Shown here in pieces: positions 36,452 to 46,221 of a stretch of DNA of 64,000 nt. This DNA comes from Bacillus sp. FSL K6-3431 (GTDB taxonomy: Bacteria > Bacillota > Bacilli > Bacillales > Bacillaceae_C). Location of the stretch: contig NZ_JBBOCT010000001.1 of assembly GCF_038002605.1 (NCBI RefSeq), forward strand, positions 4,526,001-4,590,000, read 5' to 3'. A model generated the notes under the pieces. The model was given only the letters and a program-made list of their open reading frames with translations. It had not been told where the DNA came from and did no database searches. The first letter of the stretch is position 1; each line of letters starts with the position of its first letter. The position numbers were made by a program, and so were the translations under genes.

Positions 36452-37454
36452 GATATGGTTTGTGTTAATTGGTGTTCTATTTGTCGGATTCATGTTTCTC
36501 GAAGGATTTGACTTCGGAGTAGGAATGAGTACGAAGTTTCTCGCTAAAAGTGACTTAGAAAAGCGGGTGTTAATTAATACAATTGGTCCGTTTTGGGATG
36601 CGAATGAAGTATGGCTAATAACAGCTGGCGGCGCGATGTTTGCTGCTTTTCCCCATTGGTATGCAACGTTATTCAGTGGTTTTTATATTCCATTCGTTGT
36701 GTTACTACTTGCGTTAATTGCAAGAGGTGTAGCATTTGAGTTTAGAGGGAAGGTACAGACGGAACGATGGGTTAAAACATGGGATTGGTCCATACTGCTA
36801 GGGAGCATACTGCCGCCATTTTTACTTGGTGTCGTATTTTCCAGTTTAATTAAGGGTCTCCCGATCGACGAAGATATGAATATGTATGCGGGATTATTAG
36901 ATTTTGTGAATATATATACAGTGATCGGTGGAATTTTATTTGTGCTATTGTCCTATTTACATGGGTTGATGTTTATTTCACTGAAAACGACTGGAAATAT
37001 GCGGGAACGAGCACGTAAAGAGGCACAGAAAATATATATTATTAGCGGAGCGGTTCTCGTAGCATTTATTGTTTTAACTGCGATTTATACAGAGGCATTT
37101 ACAGAAAAGGGATCGATCTTAATTCCTATATATGTGATCGCGATAATATTATATGGTTTACTATTCATTCTTTTACGCAATAAAAAAGAAGGACTTAGTT
37201 TCACAATGACTGGATTAATTATCATTCTGATTATGACATCCTTTTTTATCGCCTTATTTCCTAATGTAATGATCAGTTCAGTGGATGTAGCTAATAATAT
37301 GTCCATTTATAAAGCCGCTTCTGGGCAATATTCCTTGCGTATAATGACAATTGTTGCAGCAACAATGATTCCAATCGTGCTTGGTTATACGATTTGGAGT
37401 TATTATATATTCCGTAAACGAGTGACGGAGGAGAAGGAGCATTTAGAATACTAA
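36438..37454 (+). CDS. cydB: cytochrome bd ubiquinol oxidase subunit II
   Basis: A 338-residue membrane protein with about eight segments. The N-terminal MFLEGFDFGVGM, the conserved GPFWDANEVWLITAGGAMFAAFP block (recognised by its GPFWDxNEVWL core) and later RGVAFEFR are hallmarks of CydB, which pairs with CydA. It overlaps cydA by 14 bp and cydD by one base (TAATG), so the operon is translated as a coupled unit. A GACGGGAGGG site precedes ATG 36438. Confidence 0.95.
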   Translation: MQLSEIWFVLIGVLFVGFMFLEGFDFGVGMSTKFLAKSDLEKRVLINTIGPFWDANEVWLITAGGAMFAAFPHWYATLFSGFYIPFVVLLLALIARGVAFEFRGKVQTERWVKTWDWSILLGSILPPFLLGVVFSSLIKGLPIDEDMNMYAGLLDFVNIYTVIGGILFVLLSYLHGLMFISLKTTGNMRERARKEAQKIYIISGAVLVAFIVLTAIYTEAFTEKGSILIPIYVIAIILYGLLFILLRNKKEGLSFTMTGLIIILIMTSFFIALFPNVMISSVDVANNMSIYKAASGQYSLRIMTIVAATMIPIVLGYTIWSYYIFRKRVTEEKEHLEY

Positions 37455-39178
37455 TGGATAAACATTTGCTTCACTACAAAGGTAGTAAATCTGTCATGGC
37501 ACTTGTCGGGTTGCTCACAGTTGTCCAAGCAGTCGCTATTATCGTTCAAGCTTTATATTTATCGAAAGCAATTACACAGATGTTTCATGGGACTGCTTGG
37601 TCAGCAGTCCTTCCCTCGTTTTTTATTTTCCTTGGGGCACATATTTCTCGCCACTTTCTGCAATGGGGAAAGGAGAGAGTAACGTATCGGTTTGCTGATC
37701 TCACTGCGCTAGAATTTCAACAATTACTTATTAGGCAAGTGTTTAAACTTGGACCCCGTAGTATTGGGAAACATGGTTCAGGAAGCCTAATTACACTTGC
37801 ACTTGAGGGAATTCCTCAATTCAAAACGTATTTAGAATTGTTTATTCCCCGTTTATTATCAATGGGGATAATTCCAATCGTTTTGGTCGTTTATATTTTT
37901 ACGATGGATCGGATCTCTGGGATTATTCTAGGAATTGTGATGCCGATTATGATCGCCTTTTTAATTTTACTAGGGCTTGCCGCAAGAAAACAAATGGATG
38001 CGCAGCTAGACACGTATCAGTTGCTTTCACGCCATTTTGTTGATTCACTTCGCGGTCTTGTCACATTAAAATATTTGGGACGTAGTAAGTCACATAAAAA
38101 AGCAATTGAAATTGTGAGTAATAAATATCGGATAGCAACGAATCGAACACTTCGCGTTGCTTTTTTGTCTACATTTTCATTGGATTTTTTCTCAAGTTTA
38201 TCCGTAGCAGTTGTCGCAGTAGAACTTGGGTTGCGGCTTGTTAATGGGCATATCGGTCTTGAGGTAGCATTAGCAATCTTGATTTTAGCCCCCGATTACT
38301 TCTCGCCAGTCCGAGAACTAGGAAATGACTTTCATGCGACGATGGATGGGAAAGAAGCTGGTGCGCAAATTCGGAGCTTGTTAGCAGAAAATACGGGCGA
38401 TCGAACCGTTGCGACACCAACACTTTTAAGTTGGTCGGAAAATAGCAGCTTAACGGTTCGTAATTTAAATAAGCAGTCAGAAGACGGTCGGGATATCCTT
38501 AAGAATATCAATTTCTCAGTAAAGGGGCATCAAAAAATTGGTATTGTTGGCGCATCCGGTGCAGGAAAATCAACAATGATTGACTTATTATCGGGATTTA
38601 CTCGTCCAACTACAGGAATTATTGAGTTTGATGGGATTGACTTGGATGATCTTGCCATACCGGTTTGGCAGGATCAAGTAACATATATTCCACAGCATCC
38701 TTATATATTTTCTGGCACAGTATCGGAAAATATCGCATTTTATCAGCCTGATGCACAACAGAATATAATTGAACACGCAGCAGAAATGACTGGATTGACT
38801 GATTTAATTAGTCATTTTCCGAAAGGCTTCGATGAAAAAATTGGACAAGGTGGCAGGTCTTTAAGTGGAGGGGAAGAGCAAAGGATTGCACTTGCACGGT
38901 CACTATTGCAAAATCGAACGATTCTATTATTTGATGAACCGACAGCTCATTTAGATATCGAAACCGAGCATGAGATCAAAGAAATGATGTTACCAATATT
39001 AGAAAATAAATTGGTTTTCTTTGCGACACATCGCTTACATTGGATGAAAAATATGGATCTTATTTTTGTGGTGGAAAATGGTCAAATCGTTGAAACAGGA
39101 ACACATGAGCAATTAGCAGGTAAATCAGGGGCATATGACCGATTGATCCAGGCACATAGGAGGGGAATGAAGGTATGA
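37454..39178 (+). CDS. cydD: thiol-reductant ABC exporter subunit CydD
   Basis: A 574-residue half-transporter with six membrane segments followed by an ATPase domain: Walker A GASGAGKST, signature LSGGEEQRIALAR, Walker B ILLFDEPTAHLD. The sequence ALAILILAPDYFSPVRELGNDFHA is characteristic of CydD. CydDC exports glutathione or cysteine-type reductants and is required for assembly of cytochrome bd. In B. subtilis positional naming this gene is called cydC; here the family name is used. Its end overlaps the partner gene by 4 bp. Confidence 0.9.
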   Translation: MDKHLLHYKGSKSVMALVGLLTVVQAVAIIVQALYLSKAITQMFHGTAWSAVLPSFFIFLGAHISRHFLQWGKERVTYRFADLTALEFQQLLIRQVFKLGPRSIGKHGSGSLITLALEGIPQFKTYLELFIPRLLSMGIIPIVLVVYIFTMDRISGIILGIVMPIMIAFLILLGLAARKQMDAQLDTYQLLSRHFVDSLRGLVTLKYLGRSKSHKKAIEIVSNKYRIATNRTLRVAFLSTFSLDFFSSLSVAVVAVELGLRLVNGHIGLEVALAILILAPDYFSPVRELGNDFHATMDGKEAGAQIRSLLAENTGDRTVATPTLLSWSENSSLTVRNLNKQSEDGRDILKNINFSVKGHQKIGIVGASGAGKSTMIDLLSGFTRPTTGIIEFDGIDLDDLAIPVWQDQVTYIPQHPYIFSGTVSENIAFYQPDAQQNIIEHAAEMTGLTDLISHFPKGFDEKIGQGGRSLSGGEEQRIALARSLLQNRTILLFDEPTAHLDIETEHEIKEMMLPILENKLVFFATHRLHWMKNMDLIFVVENGQIVETGTHEQLAGKSGAYDRLIQAHRRGMKV

Positions 39179-40908
39179 AATTATTTCAATCCTATATATC
39201 ACCGTATTTAAAAAAGTACAAAAAGCTAATGATTGCCACTATATTATTAGGTGTATTATCGGTTTTATCAGCCGCAATGCTGACCTTTACTTCCGGCTTT
39301 TTAATTTCTCGTGCCTCAGAAATGCCAGCAACAATATTGCTATTGTATATCCCAATCGTAGGTGTTCGGACATTTGGACTGTCAAGAGCAGTGACACGTT
39401 ACCTGGAAAGATTGGCAGGTCATAATGCCGTCTTAAAAATACTATCAGAGTTACGGGTGAAATTATATGGGATGCTTGAACCGCAAGCATTATTTATTCG
39501 TTCTCGTTTTAAAACAGGTGATTTACTTGGTACCTTAGCGGATGATATTGAGCATTTGCAAGATGTGTATATTCGTACTATTTTTCCAACCGTGATCGGC
39601 CTATTTTTATTTGTTTATGCGATCACAGTATTAGCTTTATTTAATTGGTTGTTTGCTATTTGGATCGGATTCTGTTTAAGCGTGATTGTGTTCGCATACC
39701 CATTGCTTTCTTTATTCCTTTTAAAGAAGTGGCAACGGGATTCAAAGCTTATACGCAACCGCTTATATCAAACACTTACTGATGCTGTATTTGGGATTAG
39801 TGACTGGATTATTAGTGGGAAAAAAGAGCGATTTATTACTGACTTTATGGACATTAGCCGCGACAGTCATGTTGTTGAAAAGAAATTGGCCAATTGGAAT
39901 CAATCGCGTCAGCTACAATTGCAAATTATCTCAGGCTTGATCGTTTTAATGGTTGGCATTTGGGCTGGACTTTCCGCGATACAAGGTGATATTCGTCCTG
40001 TCTATATTGCTGCTTTTACATTGGTTACATTGCCGATTATAGAAGGGTTAATCCCACTTTCTCACGCGATCGAACGGATTCCGGCATATCAAGAATCACT
40101 GACGAGAATTGAATCAATTCGAAAGTTTGTTCCCGAAGAAGAAACAAGCAATGCTATGATCGAAATTGCTAAAAAAGTGGATCTAACGATCAAGGATGTT
40201 ACCCATAGGTATGAAGGGCAACAAGCTGATGCACTTCATGAAGTGTCTTTAGCTATTCCACATGGACAAAAAATAGCAATGCTTGGAAAAAGCGGCGCGG
40301 GAAAATCTACTTTGTTGCAAATACTGCAAGGAGCACTCTCTCCAACTGCTGGAAATATTCTCGTAAATGATCATAAGCCAGTGCAATATGGAGAGCAGAT
40401 ATATGAATTGATGGGTGTATTAAATCAGAAGCCCTATTTATTTGCGACAACTGTGGAAAATAATATTCGCCTAGGGAATCAACAAGCATCGAAAGAAGAA
40501 ATAGAACGCGTTATTAAACAAGTGAAACTAGATGCATATATTCATTCCCTTCCCAATGGATTGCAAACTCAAATGGAAGAGACGGGACAGCGCTTTTCCG
40601 GAGGAGAAAGACAGCGGATTGCATTAGCGAGAATCTTATTAAAAGATACACCGATTGTTGTGCTTGACGAACCGACGGTTGGATTAGACCCGGAAACGGA
40701 ATTTGAGCTGATTGAAACGATATTAACAAGCTTAAAAGATAAAACGGTCATTTGGATCACCCATCATTTAATTGGAATTGAACAAATGGATCAGATTTTA
40801 TTTTTAGATAAAGGGCAGATTGTCATGAAAGGAACCCATGAACAATTGATGAAAACAAATGAGCGCTATCAACAATTGTATAGACTGGATCGAGGAACGG
40901 ATGAGTGA
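39175..40908 (+). CDS. cydC: thiol-reductant ABC exporter subunit CydC
   Basis: A 577-residue half-transporter, partner of the preceding CydD. Six membrane segments are followed by an ATPase domain with Walker A GKSGAGKST, signature FSGGERQRIALARIL and Walker B IVVLDEPTVGLD. The TSGFLISRASEMPATILLLYIPIVGVRTFGLSRAVTRYLERL region, recognisable by its GVRTFGLSRAVTRYLERL core, is typical of CydC. ATG overlaps the cydD stop (ATGA). It is the last gene before a strong terminator. B. subtilis positional naming would call it cydD. Confidence 0.9.
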   Translation: MKLFQSYISPYLKKYKKLMIATILLGVLSVLSAAMLTFTSGFLISRASEMPATILLLYIPIVGVRTFGLSRAVTRYLERLAGHNAVLKILSELRVKLYGMLEPQALFIRSRFKTGDLLGTLADDIEHLQDVYIRTIFPTVIGLFLFVYAITVLALFNWLFAIWIGFCLSVIVFAYPLLSLFLLKKWQRDSKLIRNRLYQTLTDAVFGISDWIISGKKERFITDFMDISRDSHVVEKKLANWNQSRQLQLQIISGLIVLMVGIWAGLSAIQGDIRPVYIAAFTLVTLPIIEGLIPLSHAIERIPAYQESLTRIESIRKFVPEEETSNAMIEIAKKVDLTIKDVTHRYEGQQADALHEVSLAIPHGQKIAMLGKSGAGKSTLLQILQGALSPTAGNILVNDHKPVQYGEQIYELMGVLNQKPYLFATTVENNIRLGNQQASKEEIERVIKQVKLDAYIHSLPNGLQTQMEETGQRFSGGERQRIALARILLKDTPIVVLDEPTVGLDPETEFELIETILTSLKDKTVIWITHHLIGIEQMDQILFLDKGQIVMKGTHEQLMKTNERYQQLYRLDRGTDE

Positions 40909-41209
40909 TACCAAATTTTACTATAATAGATAGAATGTATGTGAATGCAAGAAGGATTCCAGGAAAATCCTTCTTGCATTCATTTTATATTAACGGACTT
41001 TATTTACCAATATCTAATGGTATAGAATAATATATTTTCCTTATTCTATTAAAGTATTCTTGTAAGATGCTAGGTGGCGAGGTAGAATTTAGATTAGAAA
41101 GATAATTTACTAGAGAGCCTCTAAATAAGCTTGCACTTATTATCAGCTAATCGTAGTTGGGAGGCCTTGTAGCAAGAGATGTCTGTATGTTGAAAAAATA
41201 GGAGGGAAT
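40909..41209. other. intergenic region after cydABDC
   Basis: A 301-bp gap with the cyd terminator (40943-40986) and then AT-rich DNA before the MFS gene. A pair of short inverted segments (GAGGC-type, near 41117 and 41160) was seen but no known riboswitch pattern. No gene. Confidence 0.4.
40943..40986 (+). terminator. strong intrinsic terminator of cydABDC
   Basis: GAATGCAAGAAGGATT (40943-40958) and its exact complement (40966-40981) form a 16-bp stem, followed by ATTTTAT. Confidence 0.8.
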
Positions 41210-42397
41210 ATGAATATAATTAGTGATATACGAGCATTTTTAAACATAAAAGGGGCATGGTTCCTCTTGCTTGGGTTATTTTTGTATGGGATTGGAACGG
41301 GGATATTAGCGCCGATGAATGCTGTGTATATGAGTGAAGGTATTGGGTTATCTAAGGTAGAAATTGCTTCGATTTTTTCAATATCTGTTTTGCTAAATAT
41401 GACTATCACGATCTTAGTGGGTTTTATTAGCGATAAAATGCAACGAAAAAAGCCATTGCCGCTTTTCGCATTACTCTTGTGTATGGCTGGACTCATCATA
41501 TATATGCAAGCGGATACATATATAGGGGCGTTAATTGGTATGGTCATCACGATCGCGCCTTCAGGCTTAATTATGGGACAGTTTTATGCGATGGCACGTA
41601 ATCATTTTATGCAGCTTGCACCTACTATTTATGAAATAGCACAAATATGGCTGCGGGCGATGATGAGTGTGGGTTTTTTTGTTGGATTACTAGTCGGGGC
41701 AAATCTTTACTTATTTGCTAGTTTTAAAGGAATATTGATAGGAAACTTTTTTGGTTACCTTTTCCTTTTCATTCTTTTACTCTTCTATAAAGAGTATGAA
41801 GGTGTAGATTCGAATGCTGCCAGCACAAAGGGAGAAACCTTTTCTTTTATTATGCTCCTTGCTCTCCTTTTACTCGGTTGTGCTGATTCATTAAGAGGAC
41901 TTTATTTACCGCTTATTGTTGTTGATTTATTTGAAAAGCCATATTTAATGTCTTATTTATGGAGTGTACAAGCAGTATTTGAATTGCTATTTATGACGTT
42001 TGCTGGATATTGGGCAATGAAATTTGGCAGTAAGCGCGTGATTTTATTAAGCAGTTTTTGTGCGGTAATCACCTATCTTATTTATAGCACGAGTCCACCA
42101 CTATTCGTATTTTTCCTTGTGCAGCCGCTCTATTCTTTTTATGTATCCGTTTTGTACGGTGTAGTGATGGGCTATGTGCAAAGAATGTTTCACACAAAGA
42201 TTGGCTTTGGCTCAAGCATCTATGTCTTTTTATTTCAAATGGCCTCCCTCATTGGCTACGTATTACCATTTTTAATTGAAGGATATAAACCGCAAATCTT
42301 TATTATTCCAACCGTTCTTGTTGCAATTGGGATTTTGCTAATGTTTGGCCTAGCAATTACGACGAATCGGCAAAAGCAGTTGAAAATTCCGATGTAA
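41210..42397 (+). CDS. MFS transporter
   Basis: A 395-residue major facilitator with twelve predicted hydrophobic segments. The cytoplasmic loop between segments 2 and 3 reads GFISDKMQRKKPLP, the MFS signature of the 12-TM sugar/drug efflux type, and a second charged loop lies in the middle. The N-terminal fragment is similar in style to SetA-like sugar efflux permeases, but the substrate cannot be assigned. AGGAGGG precedes ATG by about 5 bases. It is convergent with the GH5 gene; a shared hairpin separates the stops. Confidence 0.78.
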   Translation: MNIISDIRAFLNIKGAWFLLLGLFLYGIGTGILAPMNAVYMSEGIGLSKVEIASIFSISVLLNMTITILVGFISDKMQRKKPLPLFALLLCMAGLIIYMQADTYIGALIGMVITIAPSGLIMGQFYAMARNHFMQLAPTIYEIAQIWLRAMMSVGFFVGLLVGANLYLFASFKGILIGNFFGYLFLFILLLFYKEYEGVDSNAASTKGETFSFIMLLALLLLGCADSLRGLYLPLIVVDLFEKPYLMSYLWSVQAVFELLFMTFAGYWAMKFGSKRVILLSSFCAVITYLIYSTSPPLFVFFLVQPLYSFYVSVLYGVVMGYVQRMFHTKIGFGSSIYVFLFQMASLIGYVLPFLIEGYKPQIFIIPTVLVAIGILLMFGLAITTNRQKQLKIPM

Positions 42398-42415
42398 ATT
42401 CTAAAAGGATTAAAT

Positions 42416-42450
42416 GATGAATCCCCCTATCTTTTAGATAAGGGTTCATC
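42416..42450. terminator. bidirectional hairpin between convergent genes
   Basis: GATGAATCC pairs with GGGTTCATC (one G-T pair) in the 70-bp gap between the MFS gene and the convergent GH5 gene. It is positioned to stop both, though the T-tails are short. Confidence 0.5.
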
Positions 42451-42467
42451 CTTCTAACTTGAACTTT

Positions 42468-43982
42468 CTATTCTTTTGCCCCAACTATGACCAAGCTCCG
42501 GATGCCATCCGTGATAGGGGGGATCTCCATCAAACCGGCATAAGAATCTTCAATTGGGTGAATCGTATAAAGGCTATCATCGGGATCCAAGGTTACACTA
42601 TCGTCCGTTATTTTTCGAATGTCTGGAAGATAGACGATAGTTGGTACGTCGCTATCATTCGTTTCGTCCCACTTCATATGATAAGATTTCAGGCTATGTT
42701 CGTAACGATATTGCAACAGCCTTCCTGTAACTGCCATCGGGTAGCCTCGGCATACGCCTAAGAAAGAAAGGCTGCTATCCATCTGCGGTGTATAATGCCA
42801 GTATGTGTCACTGCATAGGAGCTGCTCCATGATATGTTGAATATGGACGGAAACATGCGCTGTTTTGTCCGAATCGTAAAATGCCCCCCATTCACCTATG
42901 AGCATGGGCATATCTAGTCTTTGTCGCGTTTGTTCGTGTCGATTAATAATAAACTCCAATCGCTTATCATTAGCTGTATGCGCTAAATGGGTGTCTGTAA
43001 CCAAATCATATGCGTGCGGTGCGTAGGCTTGAAGTTGATCCCTATCACCTTTCGCATTCTCCACTGGTTCAATCATGCTTGGAGTACCTAAGTTAGAAAA
43101 ATAATTTGTTTCTAAGAACAAGATACCTTGTTTATCGTTTTCACGAATGGTGTCAGCTACTTTACGGTACAGTAGTGAGAGTGTAGACTGCTCGAAAGGG
43201 TGTGAAATTTGGCTGGGCGCATCTACTACTTGTTTAAATGCATCTACATCTTCAAGTAAACGAAGATAATCATGTTTCTTTTGTGGATCTACCCAGGCGG
43301 CAAATAATTCTTCTGTGTCGACATCCCCATAACGATTACTATACATTTCTGCATATTTAGCAAACATTTTTTCGTTTACTTGAAGAGCTGGACTGCCGAC
43401 GAAGGGTTCATTTATTATATCGTAACCGATAATATTCGGTTCGTTATGTAGCTTTTCTACGAGATATCCCCAGGCTTGAACAAAATGATCTTGGATACCT
43501 ATTTCATCTGGGGCTGGTGTATTACTCCAAAAGTGATCGAACGCTCTATGAACGGCACCATTAAATAAATAAGCGTCACTCCATACATGACCAGGTTCAT
43601 ACGTTTCTCCATCTGTGAATGTAGCCCAATAAGGAGCACCACTGGCATATACCGAACTATACAAATCCTGATGCATATCAAGGATAATGTACAGATTTTT
43701 CTTGTGAGCCAACTGAATCAAGTGACGAAGCTCCTCTATATACGAATCATTATATGATCCTGGTTCTGGTTCCAGTCCATCCCAAATCACACCAAATCGG
43801 ATGACATTAAACCCCCAGCTTTGAATCTTTTTGAAATCATCTTCCCCCCAATCCCCTATATAATTTTGTTTTGCATCCTTGCACACCATATTAATACCGT
43901 GAAGTAGTACCTGCCTCCCGAAAATATCGGTAAAGCTATTCTCCCGAATACCAATACCTAGACGTTTGATTGTATCAGCCAT
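42468..43982 (-). CDS. GH5-family glycosidase, endoglycosylceramidase-like
   Basis: A 504-residue glycoside hydrolase. The catalytic barrel has DIFGRQVLLHGINMV at the start, GFNVIRFGVIWDGLEP, LYIILDMHQDLYS, the acid/base Glu in GYDIINEPF and the nucleophile Glu in MLIGEWGAF. These patterns, including the HQDLYS block, are those of endoglycosylceramidase and related GH5 enzymes. A beta-rich C-terminal domain completes it. There is no signal peptide although characterised EGCases are mostly secreted, so it probably acts on an imported glycoside; its real substrate may differ from glycosphingolipids. ATG 43982 follows GGAGGATAT. It stands alone on the minus strand. Confidence 0.8.
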   Translation of the reverse strand: MADTIKRLGIGIRENSFTDIFGRQVLLHGINMVCKDAKQNYIGDWGEDDFKKIQSWGFNVIRFGVIWDGLEPEPGSYNDSYIEELRHLIQLAHKKNLYIILDMHQDLYSSVYASGAPYWATFTDGETYEPGHVWSDAYLFNGAVHRAFDHFWSNTPAPDEIGIQDHFVQAWGYLVEKLHNEPNIIGYDIINEPFVGSPALQVNEKMFAKYAEMYSNRYGDVDTEELFAAWVDPQKKHDYLRLLEDVDAFKQVVDAPSQISHPFEQSTLSLLYRKVADTIRENDKQGILFLETNYFSNLGTPSMIEPVENAKGDRDQLQAYAPHAYDLVTDTHLAHTANDKRLEFIINRHEQTRQRLDMPMLIGEWGAFYDSDKTAHVSVHIQHIMEQLLCSDTYWHYTPQMDSSLSFLGVCRGYPMAVTGRLLQYRYEHSLKSYHMKWDETNDSDVPTIVYLPDIRKITDDSVTLDPDDSLYTIHPIEDSYAGLMEIPPITDGIRSLVIVGAKE

Positions 43983-44107
43983 TGGATATATCCTCCTTAA
44001 TCGATTGTGCTCGAAAAACTGTGCCGCTAATTGTTAGGTCCGTGAAGTGCAATCTATTATTAATCCCCATTATAACATCTATTGCGAATAGTCTGATTCC
44101 TAAATAA

Positions 44108-44147
44108 AGAAAGCCCATAAAAAGTATATTCTTTTTACGGGCTTCCC
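44108..44147 (-). terminator. terminator of the DUF1054 gene
   Basis: AAGCCC-TAAAAAG and its inverse form a stem with one mismatch. Read on the minus strand it is followed by TCTTTATTT, 37 bp after the DUF1054 stop. Confidence 0.6.
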
Positions 44148-44183
44148 GATTAAGGAGGTATTTGGATATTGCTTTTCAACTAA

Positions 44184-44804
44184 TTATGATGAGTAGGCTA
44201 ATTGATAAATAGGAATCAATGTATCAAAAGTTTCCTTCGCTAATTGGATCAGTTTTTCGCCATTTTGTAAAATAGGATCATTTATGGCTATATGTCGACC
44301 GATCAAAAATTCTGATTTTTTTACATCGCGAAAACGTTCTAAAGCCTTGGTCAAGTTTAGTTGCTCAATAGAAACAGCGCCTTTTTTCATATGATCTAGT
44401 GAAACGACATAATCATTAGGTATCGTATCTTTGATCATTTTGGTATTTTTTAAGAAAGTCTTTGCGATTTCTGTTTTACCTGGTAATTCGTAAATAAATG
44501 CCAGCCAGATAAAGAGATGATCGTCGAAAAGGCCAATTTGAAAATGTGGATGTTGTTTATATCCTCGTTTATTATTACAAATTGCGAGCCATGTATCCTG
44601 TGGTGGATTAACCGTTCTTCTTGCATGCTTTGCAATATGTAGGAACATTTCATTTCCAAGAATTGCAGCTAAATCATCTGTCAAGATATCACCAATTATT
44701 TGGAATTTCGGTTGGATTCTATCTTGAATTGCTTCCATTCTTTCTTCTAAACCTTTAATATGAAAAGTATCAAAGTCACTTTTTACAAAACCTACAAATG
44801 TCAT
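44184..44804 (-). CDS. DUF1054 / UPF0637 (YktB-like) protein
   Basis: A 206-residue cytoplasmic protein whose opening MTFVGFVKSDFDTFHIKGLE and internal DTWLAICNNKRGYKQHPHFQIGLFDDHLFIWLAF-type block (recognised by its QIGLFDDHLFIWLA core) identify the DUF1054/YktB family found in Bacilli. Its biochemical role is unknown. ATG at 44804 is chosen because AGGAG lies 8 bases upstream; the longer reading frame back to 45146 would overlap the divergent dehydrogenase gene and encodes no family sequence. It is divergent from that dehydrogenase, with 88 bp between starts. Confidence 0.85.
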   Translation of the reverse strand: MTFVGFVKSDFDTFHIKGLEERMEAIQDRIQPKFQIIGDILTDDLAAILGNEMFLHIAKHARRTVNPPQDTWLAICNNKRGYKQHPHFQIGLFDDHLFIWLAFIYELPGKTEIAKTFLKNTKMIKDTIPNDYVVSLDHMKKGAVSIEQLNLTKALERFRDVKKSEFLIGRHIAINDPILQNGEKLIQLAKETFDTLIPIYQLAYSS

Positions 44805-44892
44805 TGTTAAAACTCCTATCTTTAGTAGCGTCAGGCACCACCTGAAATTTATTGTTTTTTGTCGAATACAAAACCCCAAGGAGGAATATAGT

Positions 44893-45861
44893 ATGAAACC
44901 TAAGGTATATCTTACATTACCAGTTCCTGAAGAAGTAAGAAAGTATATTGCTGAGCATTGTGATATTAGCCAATGGGAAGAGGAGGGGCCGATTCCCCGT
45001 GAAGTACTATTTCGGGAGATTGCAAACGTAGATGGAATAATTACTAGTGGTGGTAAGATTGATGCTGAGTTACTTGACCATGCTCCAAATTTAAAAATTG
45101 TTAGTAATATGTCTGTTGGATATAATAATTTTGATTTAGAAGCCATGAGACAGCGGAATGTGATTGGAACGAATACGCCATATGTATTAGATGAAACTGT
45201 TGCGGATTTAACATTTGCACTTATGTTAGCTTCGGCTAGAAGAATGACAGAGTTGGATTGTTTCGTTAAAGATGGGAAATGGGAGCCAACAAAAGATGAT
45301 GAAGTGTTCTATGGGCTTGATGTACATAGTACAACAATTGGAATTATCGGTATGGGAAGAATTGGTGAGGCAATCGCAAGAAGGGCGAAGTTTGGGTTTA
45401 ATATGGATGTGCTTTATTACAATCGAAACAGAAAGCCTGAAGCAGAGAAAAAGTTTGATGCGGTACATTGTGATCTAGATACACTATTGGAAAAGTCGGA
45501 CTTCATTGTGTTGATGACCCCATTAACTCCAGAAACTCAACATTTAATTGGCGCGAAGGAATTTAAATTAATGAAAAACTCAGCTATTTTTATCAATGTG
45601 TCTCGTGGACAAACTGTTGATGAAAAAGCACTGATTCAAGCATTACAGAATAAAGAGATCCATGCAGCAGGGCTAGATGTTTTTCAAAAAGAACCTATTG
45701 AAAAGGACAATCCTTTACTTAAAATGCCAAACGTCGTGACTGTTCCCCATATAGGGTCTGCGACTTTGAAAACACGTGATGCGATGGCGATGAGAGCAGC
45801 TAAGAATCTAGTTGCAGTCGTTACAGGCAAGGACGCGATTGATCCTGTAACTAAATCTTAA
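44893..45861 (+). CDS. D-2-hydroxyacid dehydrogenase (glyoxylate/hydroxypyruvate reductase type)
   Basis: A 322-residue NAD(P)-dependent enzyme. The dinucleotide loop is GMGRIGEAIARRA, and the catalytic Arg (NVSRGQTVD), Glu (FQKEPIEKDNP) and His (PHIGSAT) are all present. The TGNLT-like substrate loop reads NMSVGYNNFD, typical of glyoxylate/hydroxypyruvate reductases and D-glycerate dehydrogenases. It interconverts a 2-keto acid and a D-2-hydroxy acid. It starts at ATG with AAGGAGGA. It stands alone, divergent from the DUF1054 gene. Confidence 0.88.
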   Translation: MKPKVYLTLPVPEEVRKYIAEHCDISQWEEEGPIPREVLFREIANVDGIITSGGKIDAELLDHAPNLKIVSNMSVGYNNFDLEAMRQRNVIGTNTPYVLDETVADLTFALMLASARRMTELDCFVKDGKWEPTKDDEVFYGLDVHSTTIGIIGMGRIGEAIARRAKFGFNMDVLYYNRNRKPEAEKKFDAVHCDLDTLLEKSDFIVLMTPLTPETQHLIGAKEFKLMKNSAIFINVSRGQTVDEKALIQALQNKEIHAAGLDVFQKEPIEKDNPLLKMPNVVTVPHIGSATLKTRDAMAMRAAKNLVAVVTGKDAIDPVTKS

Positions 45862-46221
45862 GGAAAAGCGAGTGATTTATAGCTATTTGTTTTTGATAAA
45901 TATTAAAAGGTATACAAAATAATGATATAATAGGTGAGTGAAGAAGTGAACACTAGGTCGTTTGTCTTTAGTGAGTAATTTCATTATAAATATATTGATA
46001 GCTCATTAATAAATCAACATCCATGAACATGATGAGAAATAGTATTTTCAGTTTACATTATTGTTCCAAAATAATTGATTATAAACTAACTTCCACTTTT
46101 ACAACTAATAAGGTGACCAACATTGGGTTGCCTTTTTTAGTTTTACTTAGAAAATATAATAAATGGCAGATAAAGAGTACCGTCTAATAAGATTCTATTA
46201 TATATAGGGAGTAAAATAACT
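45862..46221. other. intergenic region before the helicase gene
   Basis: A 360-bp AT-rich gap. The only clear structure is a terminator-like hairpin at 46110-46138, 84 bp before the helicase start and about 250 bp after the dehydrogenase stop. No coding frame and no recognised riboswitch. Confidence 0.4.
46110..46138 (+). terminator. terminator or attenuator upstream of the helicase
   Basis: AAGGTGACC pairs with GGTTGCCTT (two G-T pairs) around a 7-base loop, followed by TTTT. Being closer to the helicase than to the dehydrogenase, it could be a leader attenuator or a late terminator. Confidence 0.55.

Noticed and set aside
41143..41550. A 135-residue minus-strand frame.
   Set aside because: Antisense of the MFS gene's hydrophobic region; composition is that of a shadow frame.
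44805..45146. N-terminal extension of the DUF1054 gene to 320 residues.
   Set aside because: It runs antisense through the dehydrogenase 5' end and encodes no family sequence; AGGAG supports the start at 44804.
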